A stretch of 8,583 nt of DNA from an uncultured Oscillospiraceae bacterium (GCA_900553525.1 USDZ01000063.1:1-8583), one strand, 5' to 3'. Shown: positions 1 to 6,238, counted from the stretch's first letter. Numbers and translations: made by a program. The notes: generated by a model not told the origin, from the letters alone.

Positions 1-380
1 ATATGGATATGGCCGAAATCACCGCCGTCATCACCGCCATCGGCAATCACGACGAGCACACAGCCGCCGCCGTGACACCGATCACCGCCGCTCTCATTCT
101 GGCGGACAAGAGCGACGTGCGGCGCAGCCGTGTGCGCACCGCTCCCGAAAACCCGCGCTTCGATATTCATGACCGGGTCAACTATGCCGTCGTGGATGCC
201 TCTTTGACGGTCTCGGGAGATCAAAAACGCATCGCACTCTGCCTCAAGATCGACACCCACATCTGCGCGGTCATGGACTATTTTGAAATCTTTTTGACCC
301 GTATGACCCTCTGTCGTTCTGCCGCCGCCCATCTGGGCCTCGATTTTGAACTGACGATCAATGAAACCCGGATGCTGTGA
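1..380 (+). CDS. HD-domain phosphohydrolase, C-terminal part (5' end outside window)
   Basis: The frame is open from the left edge to TGA at 378-380, so this is the last 125 residues or so of a longer gene. What remains shows the second half of an HD-type metal hydrolase: GNHDE (H16, D17, E18, counted from the ATG at base 3) and LADKSDVRRSRVR, whose D35 fits the last metal-ligand aspartate of HD domains. A conserved-looking tail follows (FDIHDRVNYAV, then MDYFEIFLTRM). The first HD histidine and HDIG-like motif must lie upstream. HD proteins cleave phosphate esters of nucleotides or related substrates; the substrate here is unknown. The ATG at base 3 should not be taken as the start, because it falls inside the domain. 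The family call is firm and the function open. Confidence 0.85.
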   Translation, partial: MDMAEITAVITAIGNHDEHTAAAVTPITAALILADKSDVRRSRVRTAPENPRFDIHDRVNYAVVDASLTVSGDQKRIALCLKIDTHICAVMDYFEIFLTRMTLCRSAAAHLGLDFELTINETRML

Positions 381-521
381 AGCGGAAAGGCGACGCCGTT
401 CCCACCCCGCCGAAATCGCCTGTCGGGGGAGGACAATGTTCACGGAATAAATGCAGATAAAACAAATGATCCGCGTGTAGGGGCCACTCGGAGTCAGCCA
501 GGTCTTTCCTTCCGCTTTTTT
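381..521 (+). ncRNA. Candidate structured RNA or long-range terminator after the HD gene
   Basis: Directly after the HD stop codon, AGCGGAAAGG (381-390) can pair with CCTTCCGCT (508-516) with one bulged A, and this arm runs into six T residues (516-521). Three smaller hairpins can form inside: 398-434 (GTTCCCACCCCG with CGGGGGAGGAC, two irregularities), 441-478 (CACGGA with TCCGCGTG) and 482-499 (GGC/GCC and ACT/AGT). A closing stem, a multi-branched interior and a terminal T run look like a small RNA of about 140 nt or a structured 3' UTR. The fold was made by eye. No known family (6S, SRP or a riboswitch class) was recognised. A plain terminator for the HD gene is the simplest alternative. 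Confidence 0.3.
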
Positions 522-535
522 GTTTTGATATCGAT

Positions 536-542
536 GGGGAGG
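536..542 (+). promoter_or_regulatory. Ribosome binding site of the deaminase gene
   Basis: GGGGAGG lies seven bases before the ATG at 550 and fixes that start. No convincing -35/-10 pair was found between 381 and 535. Confidence 0.8.
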
Positions 543-549
543 CAGATGT

Positions 550-969
550 ATGAGCGTCTGGGATAAATTGTATGAAGAAGCCAGATCAAAACTCAATCCC
601 CGAACCCTTTCCCCGTTTATAGAAGCCGGCGGGGTCGCGGCCGCGATCTTAACCGATCAGGGGCATATATATACCGGTGTCTGCATCGACGCCGCCTGTT
701 CGCTCGGGATGTGCGCGGAACGAAACGCGGTTGCCAATATGATTACAAATGGAGAAAGCAAAATCGTCAAACTCGTCTGTGTCATGGGGGACGGCCGTGT
801 GGGCCCCCCTTGTGGAGCGTGCAGAGAATTTCTGATGCAGTTGGACAAGGACAGTCCATCGATGGAGATACTCGCCGACCTTGAAACAAGGACAACCGTC
901 TCATTGGAAAATCTGCTGCCCGATTGGTGGGGAAAGAGGCAGACGTCAAGTTGTCATAAGCACGGATAA
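550..969 (+). CDS. Cytidine deaminase family protein
   Basis: A 139-residue zinc-dependent deaminase of the CDA fold. The signature is complete: CAERNAV gives zinc ligand C55 and catalytic E57, and PPCGACREF gives zinc ligands C88 and C91. The length fits the small tetrameric CDAs (about 130-140 residues). In this family, zinc-bound water attacks C4 of the cytosine ring, turning (deoxy)cytidine into (deoxy)uridine with release of ammonia; the product feeds pyrimidine salvage in the cytosol. The N-terminal SPFIEAGGVAAAIL and C-terminal LLPDWWG resemble a clostridial branch annotated only as cytidine-deaminase-like, close to blasticidin-S-deaminase relatives, so the true substrate may differ. 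The start is set by GGGGAGG seven bases upstream. The gene stands alone and converges on the ROK gene. Confidence 0.9.
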   Translation: MSVWDKLYEEARSKLNPRTLSPFIEAGGVAAAILTDQGHIYTGVCIDAACSLGMCAERNAVANMITNGESKIVKLVCVMGDGRVGPPCGACREFLMQLDKDSPSMEILADLETRTTVSLENLLPDWWGKRQTSSCHKHG

Positions 970-1232
970 CGCCGTTTTTAACATGATGTGGTTCATCCGC
1001 CAAATGTATTGCGCCCCATACCGTTTGATGCGCCGTTCCGTTTGACGTATCGCTTTGTCGCCGCCTCGTTTAACACGATAATTTGTATACTTTTTGTATA
1101 ATATTCGTTTGTTTTACGGATTGGATACCATCCGTTCATGAATAACCGGGTGGTATTCGCTGTTTTGGGAACGCGTGCTCTTTTCTCCATCGCGGCAGGC
1201 GGGCTTTCTGTTATCCGGCACAGGGAAGCAGG
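970..1232. other. Gene-free stretch with an A+T-rich segment
   Basis: No convincing gene is seen here. The segment at about 1069-1125 is clearly richer in A+T than its surroundings. It holds a direct repeat of TTTGTATA (1082-1089 and 1093-1100, 11-base period) and a TATAAT at 1097-1102, but no -35 at proper spacing. CGGAT...ATCCG (1118-1135) can form a small hairpin. A 65-codon open frame on the minus strand has no ribosome binding site and was not called. Confidence 0.5.
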
Positions 1233-1284
1233 CACAAGCAAAAAAGCCTTCACCGGTTTTACGGTGAAGGCTTTTTTGCTTGTG
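1233..1284. terminator. Perfect 23-bp inverted repeat, bidirectional intrinsic terminator
   Basis: The left arm 1233-1255 and right arm 1262-1284 are exact reverse complements around a six-base loop (GTTTTA). The core CCTTCACCG/CGGTGAAGG is G+C-containing and is flanked by A6 on the left and T6 on the right, so it can end transcription in both directions. It serves the deaminase gene (+) and the ROK gene (-), which converge here. Pairing continues beyond the A/T tracts into CACAAGC/GCTTGTG, more than a minimal terminator needs. Confidence 0.9.
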
Positions 1285-1290
1285 GGAAAG

Positions 1291-1311
1291 ACAGCCTTTT
1301 TGGGAGGCTGT
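1291..1311 (-). terminator. Short hairpin with a T-containing tail, between two other hairpins
   Basis: ACAGCC (1291-1296) pairs with GGCTGT (1306-1311) over a nine-base loop. Read on the minus strand, the stem is followed by CTTTCCC, a weak terminator tail. It lies in the 3' trailer of the ROK gene. Confidence 0.45.
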
Positions 1312-1316
1312 TCAAG

Positions 1317-1342
1317 GCACGGGGATGTGGGAGACCCCGTGC
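1317..1342 (-). other. Hairpin in the 3' trailer of the ROK gene
   Basis: GCACGGGG (1317-1324) and CCCCGTGC (1335-1342) are exact complements around a ten-base loop, starting 11 bases past the ROK stop codon. No T run follows on either strand, so it is more likely an mRNA 3'-end stabiliser or part of the three-hairpin trailer than a terminator by itself. Confidence 0.5.
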
Positions 1343-1353
1343 GGAACGGATAC

Positions 1354-2739
1354 TCAACCGATTTGGGGCAAGCTGGCCGCGGCGACGGACTGCCCCACCC
1401 GGCGGATTTTCTCATCCGGCAGATGCAGTTCCATAGCGGCGCATTCCGGATACTCCTCGTCGAGGACCCGGCGGGCCTCCGCGATTACGAGATCGCCGCC
1501 CTCGCCCGACATCACGCGACCGAGCAGAAGGACATGCGCGATCGAATAATACATCGCATAGTAGGCCAGTGCGTGGCCCAAATAGACACCGATGGAGCGA
1601 TAGATGTTCCGGGCGGATTCGCTGCCCGCCTCCATCTCCTTTTGTACCACCTTGAGCTTTTCTGCGGGAGAAAGGCTCTCGTCAAGCGCGATGCCGGCAC
1701 GAGGGGCCAGTTTGATAACGCTGTCCTGGGAGAAATACTTGACACCGCAGCCCTTATCGCCCGACCACTCGTCCACCATCGCGTCGGCCTGGAGATCGAC
1801 CGGAGCAAAAGCCAGCTCATTGAGCCAGCCGGTGATGTTGCCATCGGCGTCCACATAGCCCGCTGCTTCGGAGGTGCCCATCGCGATGCCGAGCACCCGG
1901 TTTTCTTCCAAGCTCATGGCGCCGGCCAGAGCGGTCACATCGCCGTCGTTAGCCACTTCGAGCGGCACGTCGCCGAGTTCCTTGGCGGCGCGTATGTAAA
2001 TATCCTTCACCTTCTGATCGAACAGATCACGGGGCACCTTGAGGAACAAGGACGCCACCATCGCGCGGTTATCCACGTAAATCCCCGCCGAGGAGACACC
2101 AATGGCGTCCACTCGGGGCATTTTAGAAGCGGCCGTACGGAACGCATTGACAATCCCTTCATAGTGATAATCCGGGTCGGCATTGGTCTTGGGGAACCAA
2201 ACGACCTCTTCGGAATAGACCGGCACGCCATCCACCACGGCCGAGACCTTCCGGTCGCTGCCGCCTGCGTCGAAGCCGATCCGGCAGCCGTCCAGATGAC
2301 GGCCGACCGACTGAGCGAGGGTTTTGGCCGCCGGAGTCTGGTCCAAGGGCAAGGCCTGAACTTCAAAGGGCTTCTCGTACACCCGGCTCATGAAATCCGC
2401 GTCAAATTCCCGGGAACCACCGGGTTTATAAGCATCCTGGATGATCTTGGCCATCCCGTCGTCGCCGCAGACGAATACTTTGTATCCGCCGTAGGCCCAC
2501 AGGAGCATTTTCACCGTGCGGTCCACATAAGCCCGATCGGCCTCGGCCATAGCGGGCGTACCGTGGATTTTAAAACGCCGCACCGCCATCTGCCCCTGAT
2601 TGCGTTCCACCGCAACGGCGATTTCCTTGCCGTTGGCAGCCGATTTGTCAAACGCGCGGCAAAACGCCGCCATAGGCACATAGCCCGTATCCAAAACCGG
2701 CGCGTTCTTCACCGGAATGTCGAGTCCGTACAGCTCCAT
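1354..2739 (-). CDS. ROK-type sugar-kinase-like protein with an N-terminal extension
   Basis: A 461-residue protein whose C-terminal two thirds (about 152-461) has the actin-like ATPase fold of the ROK family. Visible motifs are phosphate-1 IGFDAGGSDRK (154-164), the helix ANDGDVTALAGA with likely catalytic base D265 (263-274), phosphate-2 GIAMGTSEAAG (284-294), a WLNELAFAPVDL segment (305-316), and a C-terminal YLGHALAYYAMYY...LLLGRVMSG block resembling the ROK adenosine region. Residues 1-150 are an extra part; members are usually about 300 residues. The ROK zinc motif (CxCGxxGCxE) is reduced to GCGVKYFS (330-337). Kinase, regulator or N-acyl sugar enzyme are all possible; the substrate is unknown. 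AAGGAG lies upstream of the ATG and a promoter at 2803-2830. The family call is good; the function is not. Confidence 0.75.
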   Translation of the reverse strand: MELYGLDIPVKNAPVLDTGYVPMAAFCRAFDKSAANGKEIAVAVERNQGQMAVRRFKIHGTPAMAEADRAYVDRTVKMLLWAYGGYKVFVCGDDGMAKIIQDAYKPGGSREFDADFMSRVYEKPFEVQALPLDQTPAAKTLAQSVGRHLDGCRIGFDAGGSDRKVSAVVDGVPVYSEEVVWFPKTNADPDYHYEGIVNAFRTAASKMPRVDAIGVSSAGIYVDNRAMVASLFLKVPRDLFDQKVKDIYIRAAKELGDVPLEVANDGDVTALAGAMSLEENRVLGIAMGTSEAAGYVDADGNITGWLNELAFAPVDLQADAMVDEWSGDKGCGVKYFSQDSVIKLAPRAGIALDESLSPAEKLKVVQKEMEAGSESARNIYRSIGVYLGHALAYYAMYYSIAHVLLLGRVMSGEGGDLVIAEARRVLDEEYPECAAMELHLPDEKIRRVGQSVAAASLPQIG

Positions 2740-2802
2740 GCCGTTTCGCTCCTTTTCACAATAGTATTATGTCGATAATTCTGTACAGCTTATTCCGAAT
2801 TT

Positions 2803-2830
2803 ACTATACCAGAGTGGCTGTAAATTGCAA
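2803..2830 (-). promoter_or_regulatory. Likely sigma-A promoter of the ROK gene
   Basis: On the minus strand, TTGCAA (2825-2830) and TATAGT (2803-2808) are separated by 16 bases. Transcription would begin near 2796, giving a leader of roughly 57 bases before the ATG at 2739. An 8-base palindrome, CTGTACAG (2781-2788), sits just inside the transcript and could be an operator half. Confidence 0.6.
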
Positions 2831-2860
2831 GGCGTTCGCCGGGGGTTTGCCGGTGAAGCC
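2831..2860. other. Hairpin between the divergent ROK and S1 genes
   Basis: GGC-G-TTCGCCGG pairs with CCGGTGAA-GCC (one G-T pair, one bulged G) around a seven-base loop. It directly abuts the -35 of the ROK promoter. On the plus strand it is followed by AAATTTTCCG, a poor terminator tail. It may be a protein-binding site or the start of the S1-gene leader; the role is unknown. Confidence 0.35.
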
Positions 2861-2997
2861 AAATTTTCCGTCCGTTTGTGCAACCGTTCCTTCCGCCAGT
2901 GGGGATTGCTCTTCTTTTGAAATAGTTGGTATGCCGCGCATCCGTTTTGCATATATTGCTGCGAGGACAAAATTGTTTGAAAGGAATGGCTGTTGAA

Positions 2998-3945
2998 ATG
3001 AACCGATTTTATCCCGAGGGAGCCTTGCTGGACACCCCGGACAATCAGCGGCTCATCCAATCCCCTGCGGCGCTCGCAGAAGCATCGATGGAAGGGCGGG
3101 TTGTCGAAGCGCGGGCTGTATTGTGCGACGCGGAACATAATCTGCATGTGGAGATGCCCTGTATGGAGGGAATCATCCCCTATATGGAAGGAGCCGTCGG
3201 CATTGCCGAGGGCACCACCCGGGACATTGCGCTGATTTCCCGGGTCAGCAAACCGGTCAGTTTCTTGGTCCAGGGCTTTGAATATCAGGCGGACGGCACC
3301 AGACGCGCCGTGCTGTCCCGGCGTGCGGCCCAGGAAAAATGCCGGTTTGAATACGTGGCCTCCCTACAGCCCGGCGACATAATATCCGCCCGCGTCACCC
3401 GCCTAGAAACCTTCGGGGCTTTCTGTGACATCGGCTGCGGTCTGCCCGCGTTGCTTCCGATCGCCAGCATATCCGTCAGCCGGATTGCGCACCCTTCCGA
3501 CCGTCTGACCCCGGGCATGGACATTTTAGCCGTCGTTTCCTCTCTGGAGGGGGAACGGGTCTGCCTGTCCCAGCGGGAACTGCTCGGAACCTGGGAGGAA
3601 AACGCGGCGCTGTTCTCCCAAGGAGAGACGGTCGCCGGTATCGTGCGGTCGGTAGAGGACTACGGCATTTTCGTCGAATTGACCCCGAATCTCGCGGGGC
3701 TAGCCGAACCCCGTGAGGGCGTCAAAATCGGGCAGCACGCAGGGGTGTATATCAAAAGCATTCTGCCCGAAAAAATGAAACTGAAACTCATCCTCATCGA
3801 TGCGCAGGATGCCGCGCCCGCCCCGCCGTCCCCGCCCCGTTACTTTCTGACAAAGGGGCACATCAGCCGATGGGTCTACTCCCCGCCGCGATGCGGCAAG
3901 CGGGTGGAATCCGTCTTCGACTCGGACTGTCTGGCGAATATATAA
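2998..3945 (+). CDS. S1 RNA-binding domain protein
   Basis: A 315-residue protein with two clear S1 (OB-fold) domains at about 125-192 and 208-268. Each has the usual pattern: GDIISARVTRLETFGAFCDIGCG...ISVSRI, and GETVAGIVRSVEDYGIFVEL...GLAEP. Residues 33-110 may be a third, degenerate S1-like unit (EGIIPYMEGAVG). A Pro/Ala linker follows, then a tail RYFLTKGHISRWVYSPP. It lacks the size and repeat number of ribosomal protein S1; a role in RNA binding or translation is likely but unproven. ATG 2998 is chosen because AAAGGA at 2980-2985 lies 12 bases upstream. An in-frame ATG at 2986 directly abuts that site, and farther upstream starts lack one. Sure of family, not of function. Confidence 0.85.
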   Translation: MNRFYPEGALLDTPDNQRLIQSPAALAEASMEGRVVEARAVLCDAEHNLHVEMPCMEGIIPYMEGAVGIAEGTTRDIALISRVSKPVSFLVQGFEYQADGTRRAVLSRRAAQEKCRFEYVASLQPGDIISARVTRLETFGAFCDIGCGLPALLPIASISVSRIAHPSDRLTPGMDILAVVSSLEGERVCLSQRELLGTWEENAALFSQGETVAGIVRSVEDYGIFVELTPNLAGLAEPREGVKIGQHAGVYIKSILPEKMKLKLILIDAQDAAPAPPSPPRYFLTKGHISRWVYSPPRCGKRVESVFDSDCLANI

Positions 3946-3984
3946 AGAGCCGTCCGCCGCAGGCGGCCCAGCGTATCGAAAAAG

Positions 3985-4013
3985 GCGGCTCGGACGAAAA
4001 GCGTCCGAGCCGC
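3985..4013. terminator. Hairpin terminator after the S1 gene
   Basis: GCGGCTCGGACG and CGTCCGAGCCGC are exact complements (12 bp) around the loop AAAAG, 39 bases past the stop codon. The plus-strand tail is only GTTTCG, so termination may be leaky. The minus-strand tail (CTTTTTCG) is better, but no gene precedes it on that strand. Confidence 0.7.
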
Positions 4014-4081
4014 GTTTCGCTGCCAGGCGCTTTCCTGGAATATCCGGCCCCGCTCCTCCTTTTCTGTCCGTCCGACAACCC

Positions 4082-4110
4082 TTGTGCCGGTCACTCCAAT
4101 ATGGTAAAAT
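4082..4110 (+). promoter_or_regulatory. Possible promoter of the acetyltransferase gene
   Basis: TTGTGC (4082-4087) and TAAAAT (4105-4110) have the ideal 17-base spacing and lie 57 bases before the start codon, between the preceding terminator and the gene. Confidence 0.5.
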
Positions 4111-4166
4111 GCTTCAAAAAGCGGGCTTTCCTATCCCATGTCCCGTCCGCGCGGAGGAAAACGGCC

Positions 4167-5042
4167 ATGATATTGATGAAACAGGTGCGGGATCACGCGA
4201 TTTGGCGGAAGAGCTTTATGGATTTGGCTTCCGACGTATTCGGACTGTCGTTCGAAAGCTGGTATCAAAACGGCTACTGGACCGACTGCTATTGTCCCTA
4301 TGTCTTTCTAGAAAACGACACCGTCGTGGCCAGTGCCGCCGTCAATCACATAGAAACGATTTGGGACGGCGTCCCAAGACATCTCATTCAAATCGGCACG
4401 GTCATGACCGCCAGGACGTACCGTCACCGGGGATTATCCCGCCGTTTGATCGAAGAAATCCTGTCGGACTGGAAAGACAAAAGCGACGGTATTTATCTGT
4501 TTGCCAACGATACCGTCCTTGATTTCTATCCCCGATTTGGGTTTGTCCCCGCAAAAGAATACCAATATGAGAGGAAGAATCCCGGCCTTAAAACGGATTT
4601 CTCCTTCACAAAGCTGGATATGGACGATTCGCGGGATCGAGAGACACTCAAACGGTGTTACCATCTCTCCAATCCCTTCTCCGCCCTGCCGATGAACGCT
4701 TCATATGGCCTGCTGATGTTTTACTGCGGCGGGCCCATGAAAGACCATGTCCTGTATTCGCCCGCACTGGATATGGCGTGTATCGCCTACCGGGACGGCG
4801 GCATGTTGGTTTGCGAAGATCTGTTCGGCGGGGCAAACGCGCCGCTGGACCGTATCCTATCCAGTCTGGCCGGCCCCGGGACACAGACAGTCCGATTCGG
4901 TTTCACACCAAAAGAATCCGGGGATGGGCGTTTTGTCCAGATCGATCCCCAGGAAACCGGCGGTACTCTTTTCGTCATGGGCGAAATCGGGACAGTTTTC
5001 GCCACTCGGCCTGCGATGTTCCCCTCCTTGTCCCATGCCTGA
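4167..5042 (+). CDS. GNAT-family N-acetyltransferase with a C-terminal extension
   Basis: A 291-residue protein. Residues 1-130 or so carry a GNAT fold: strand region YVFLENDTVVASAAVNHI, then IQIGTVMTARTYRHRGLSRRLIEEIL (75-99). This last includes the acetyl-CoA pyrophosphate loop R86-H-R-G-L-S. LDFYPRFGFVPAKEY (118-132) is the typical late Y..FGF segment. GNAT enzymes move an acetyl group from acetyl-CoA to an amine. About 150 further residues follow, roughly twice the length of a minimal GNAT, as in Eis-like or two-domain GNATs; the second half shows no complete acetyl-CoA motif. The substrate is unknown. The start is chosen for GGAGG (4153-4157) nine bases upstream; the open frame farther upstream runs over the preceding terminator. 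Convergent with mtnN. Confidence 0.85.
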   Translation: MILMKQVRDHAIWRKSFMDLASDVFGLSFESWYQNGYWTDCYCPYVFLENDTVVASAAVNHIETIWDGVPRHLIQIGTVMTARTYRHRGLSRRLIEEILSDWKDKSDGIYLFANDTVLDFYPRFGFVPAKEYQYERKNPGLKTDFSFTKLDMDDSRDRETLKRCYHLSNPFSALPMNASYGLLMFYCGGPMKDHVLYSPALDMACIAYRDGGMLVCEDLFGGANAPLDRILSSLAGPGTQTVRFGFTPKESGDGRFVQIDPQETGGTLFVMGEIGTVFATRPAMFPSLSHA

Positions 5043-5073
5043 CCTCCCTAGGAAGGATTTGCCCATGATTAAA

Positions 5074-5104
5074 GAGCCGGCCGTCAGGATTCAACGGCCG
5101 GCTC
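5074..5104. terminator. Shared terminator of the converging acetyltransferase and mtnN genes
   Basis: GAGCCGGCCGT (5074-5084) and ACGGCCGGCTC (5094-5104) are exact complements around a nine-base loop. The right arm overlaps the mtnN stop codon (5103-5105). T-rich stretches follow on both sides only loosely (TTGTCATATTTT on plus, TTTAATC on minus). Confidence 0.75.
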
Positions 5105-5801
5105 ATGTTGTCATATTTTCCCAGACGTGGTCAATCCACTCCGCTACGATATCCGCCGAAATTTGGGATGCCCTTTCACAGTTACTTTCGAAGTTTTCCA
5201 GGCCATTATGGGCGGCTGTATCGGTGATGGTTCGGAATGCAATAAAAGGGATTCGATTCACATAACAGACATGAGCAACGCTTGCGGTCTCCATGTCCAC
5301 TGCCAGCGGATCGAATTTGGCACGGATTCTCTCCCTTTCCTTTCCCTCAATAAACGACTCCCCCGTTACAATCGTTCCAAACCGGATCGGGAACCTGGAG
5401 GTAAGGCTGAATTCTTTGGCCGCATCGAGCAGTTCCCTGTCGGTTTGAAAATAAATCGACGGCATCCAGGGGTGGAAGTCGGTCAATATATCGTCCGCCA
5501 CGTCATGGTAAGCGGTTTGTTCCGCGATCACCGTATCAAAAAGTTTTACAGACTCCTGTATGCCTCCCGCCGTGCCCGCGCTGATCACCATATTCACATG
5601 AAAGACTTCTATGAGCAGTTGGGCCGCGATGGCGGCGTTTACTTTGCAGACGCCGCTGCATACGGCGACCACGTTAACCCGACGGATTGTTCCCTCATAG
5701 AATTTCAGCATGGCTTTTTTTGTAATATTGGGATTTTTCATATACATCAAAAACGGAGCCAACTCGGTATCACCGGCACAGACAATTCCTATCCGATGCA
5801 T
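5103..5801 (-). CDS. mtnN: 5'-methylthioadenosine/S-adenosylhomocysteine nucleosidase (MTAN)
   Basis: A 232-residue cytosolic hydrolase that removes adenine from methylthioadenosine, S-adenosylhomocysteine and 5'-deoxyadenosine, recycling by-products of SAM-using and radical-SAM enzymes. The start RIGIVCAGDTELAPF gives the catalytic acid/base E13 (E12 in E. coli). AGTAGGI is the usual substrate-pocket loop. VDMETASVAHVC gives ribose-binding E171 (E174 in E. coli). ITDTA gives D194 (D197 in E. coli), which acts on adenine N7. Length equals the family norm. The ATG at 5801 is preceded by GGAGG at ten bases; an open frame 36 codons longer lacks support. No luxS or methionine-cycle gene is next to it. 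A clear promoter was not found, so readthrough from the zinc-ribbon gene is possible. Confidence 0.93.
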   Translation of the reverse strand: MHRIGIVCAGDTELAPFLMYMKNPNITKKAMLKFYEGTIRRVNVVAVCSGVCKVNAAIAAQLLIEVFHVNMVISAGTAGGIQESVKLFDTVIAEQTAYHDVADDILTDFHPWMPSIYFQTDRELLDAAKEFSLTSRFPIRFGTIVTGESFIEGKERERIRAKFDPLAVDMETASVAHVCYVNRIPFIAFRTITDTAAHNGLENFESNCERASQISADIVAEWIDHVWENMTT

Positions 5802-5889
5802 AGGTTGATTTCCTCCAGACGATCCTGCTTTATGAAAGGCGGTCAACGGAGCGGGAATCGGCTCCTCTCCGCCCTTAATCAAAAAAAGA

Positions 5890-5920
5890 AAAGCAGCCCG
5901 GTTGCCCACCGGGCTGCTTT
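5890..5920 (-). terminator. Intrinsic terminator of the zinc-ribbon gene
   Basis: AAAGCAGCCCGGT (5890-5902) and ACCGGGCTGCTTT (5908-5920) are exact complements around a five-base loop. On the minus strand the stem is followed by TTTTCTTTTTTT. It begins 13 bases past the stop codon at 5934, a textbook intrinsic terminator. Confidence 0.93.
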
Positions 5921-5933
5921 GAGGAGCGAAAAC

Positions 5934-6212
5934 TCAGCCTTCGCCTCTCATGCTGGCGAAGCACTCGCTGCAATAGACGGGGCGATCCTCGCGGGGCTTG
6001 AAAGGAACCTTCGCTTCCTTCCCGCAGTTCGCGCAGATGGCCGTATGCATCTCGCGCTCCGGCTTGGCAGCGTTTTTGCGGGCATCGCGGCAGCTCTTGC
6101 AGCGCTGCGGCTCGTTGACAAAGCCTTTTTCCGCATAGAATTCCTGCTCACCGGCGGTGAACACGAACTCCGCGCCGCATTCCTTGCATACCAAAGTCTT
6201 GTCTTCGTACAT
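5934..6212 (-). CDS. Small zinc-ribbon protein with four CxxC pairs
   Basis: A 92-residue cytosolic protein with eight cysteines in four CxxC pairs: C9/C12, C38/C41, C60/C63 and C81/C84. Pairs one and two frame a segment with FVFTAGEQEFYAEKGF, resembling the 'probable zinc-ribbon domain' family common in Clostridia and Chloroflexi. Pairs three and four make a second treble-clef/ribbon-like unit (EVKVPFxPREDRPVYCSEC-type spacing), so two zinc sites are expected. The sequence pattern is very typical; the biochemical role is not known, and nucleic-acid or protein contact is only a guess. The ATG is supported by GAGG eight bases upstream. It has its own strong terminator. Its 5' leader contains a tRNA-like stretch (6239-6301). 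Confidence 0.85.
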   Translation of the reverse strand: MYEDKTLVCKECGAEFVFTAGEQEFYAEKGFVNEPQRCKSCRDARKNAAKPEREMHTAICANCGKEAKVPFKPREDRPVYCSECFASMRGEG

Positions 6213-6238
6213 GGATGTTACCTCGCTTTAGATAAATT

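Noticed and set aside
993..1190. A 65-codon minus-strand frame with basic, low-G+C codons
   Set aside because: No ribosome binding site before its ATG, no recognisable homology, and it lies in the A+T-rich segment. It might be a gene remnant but cannot be supported.
1138..2778. A 546-codon open frame on the plus strand covering the whole ROK gene
   Set aside because: It is antisense to a gene with clear ROK motifs, ribosome binding site and promoter. Its translation is rich in His, Arg and Gly without any family motif, and it runs through the 23-bp terminator palindrome. It arises from third-position G+C bias.
3870..4166. An upstream extension of the acetyltransferase reading frame
   Set aside because: It overlaps the S1 gene and passes through its terminator hairpin; GGAGG before 4167 gives a normal start.
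5819..5860. TTGACC on the minus strand as the mtnN -35
   Set aside because: The sequence at 17-base spacing (ATCGTC) is not an acceptable -10.
5802..5909. An N-terminal extension of mtnN by 36 codons
   Set aside because: It would start inside the upstream terminator hairpin; GGAGG and the family's usual N terminus support the ATG at 5801.
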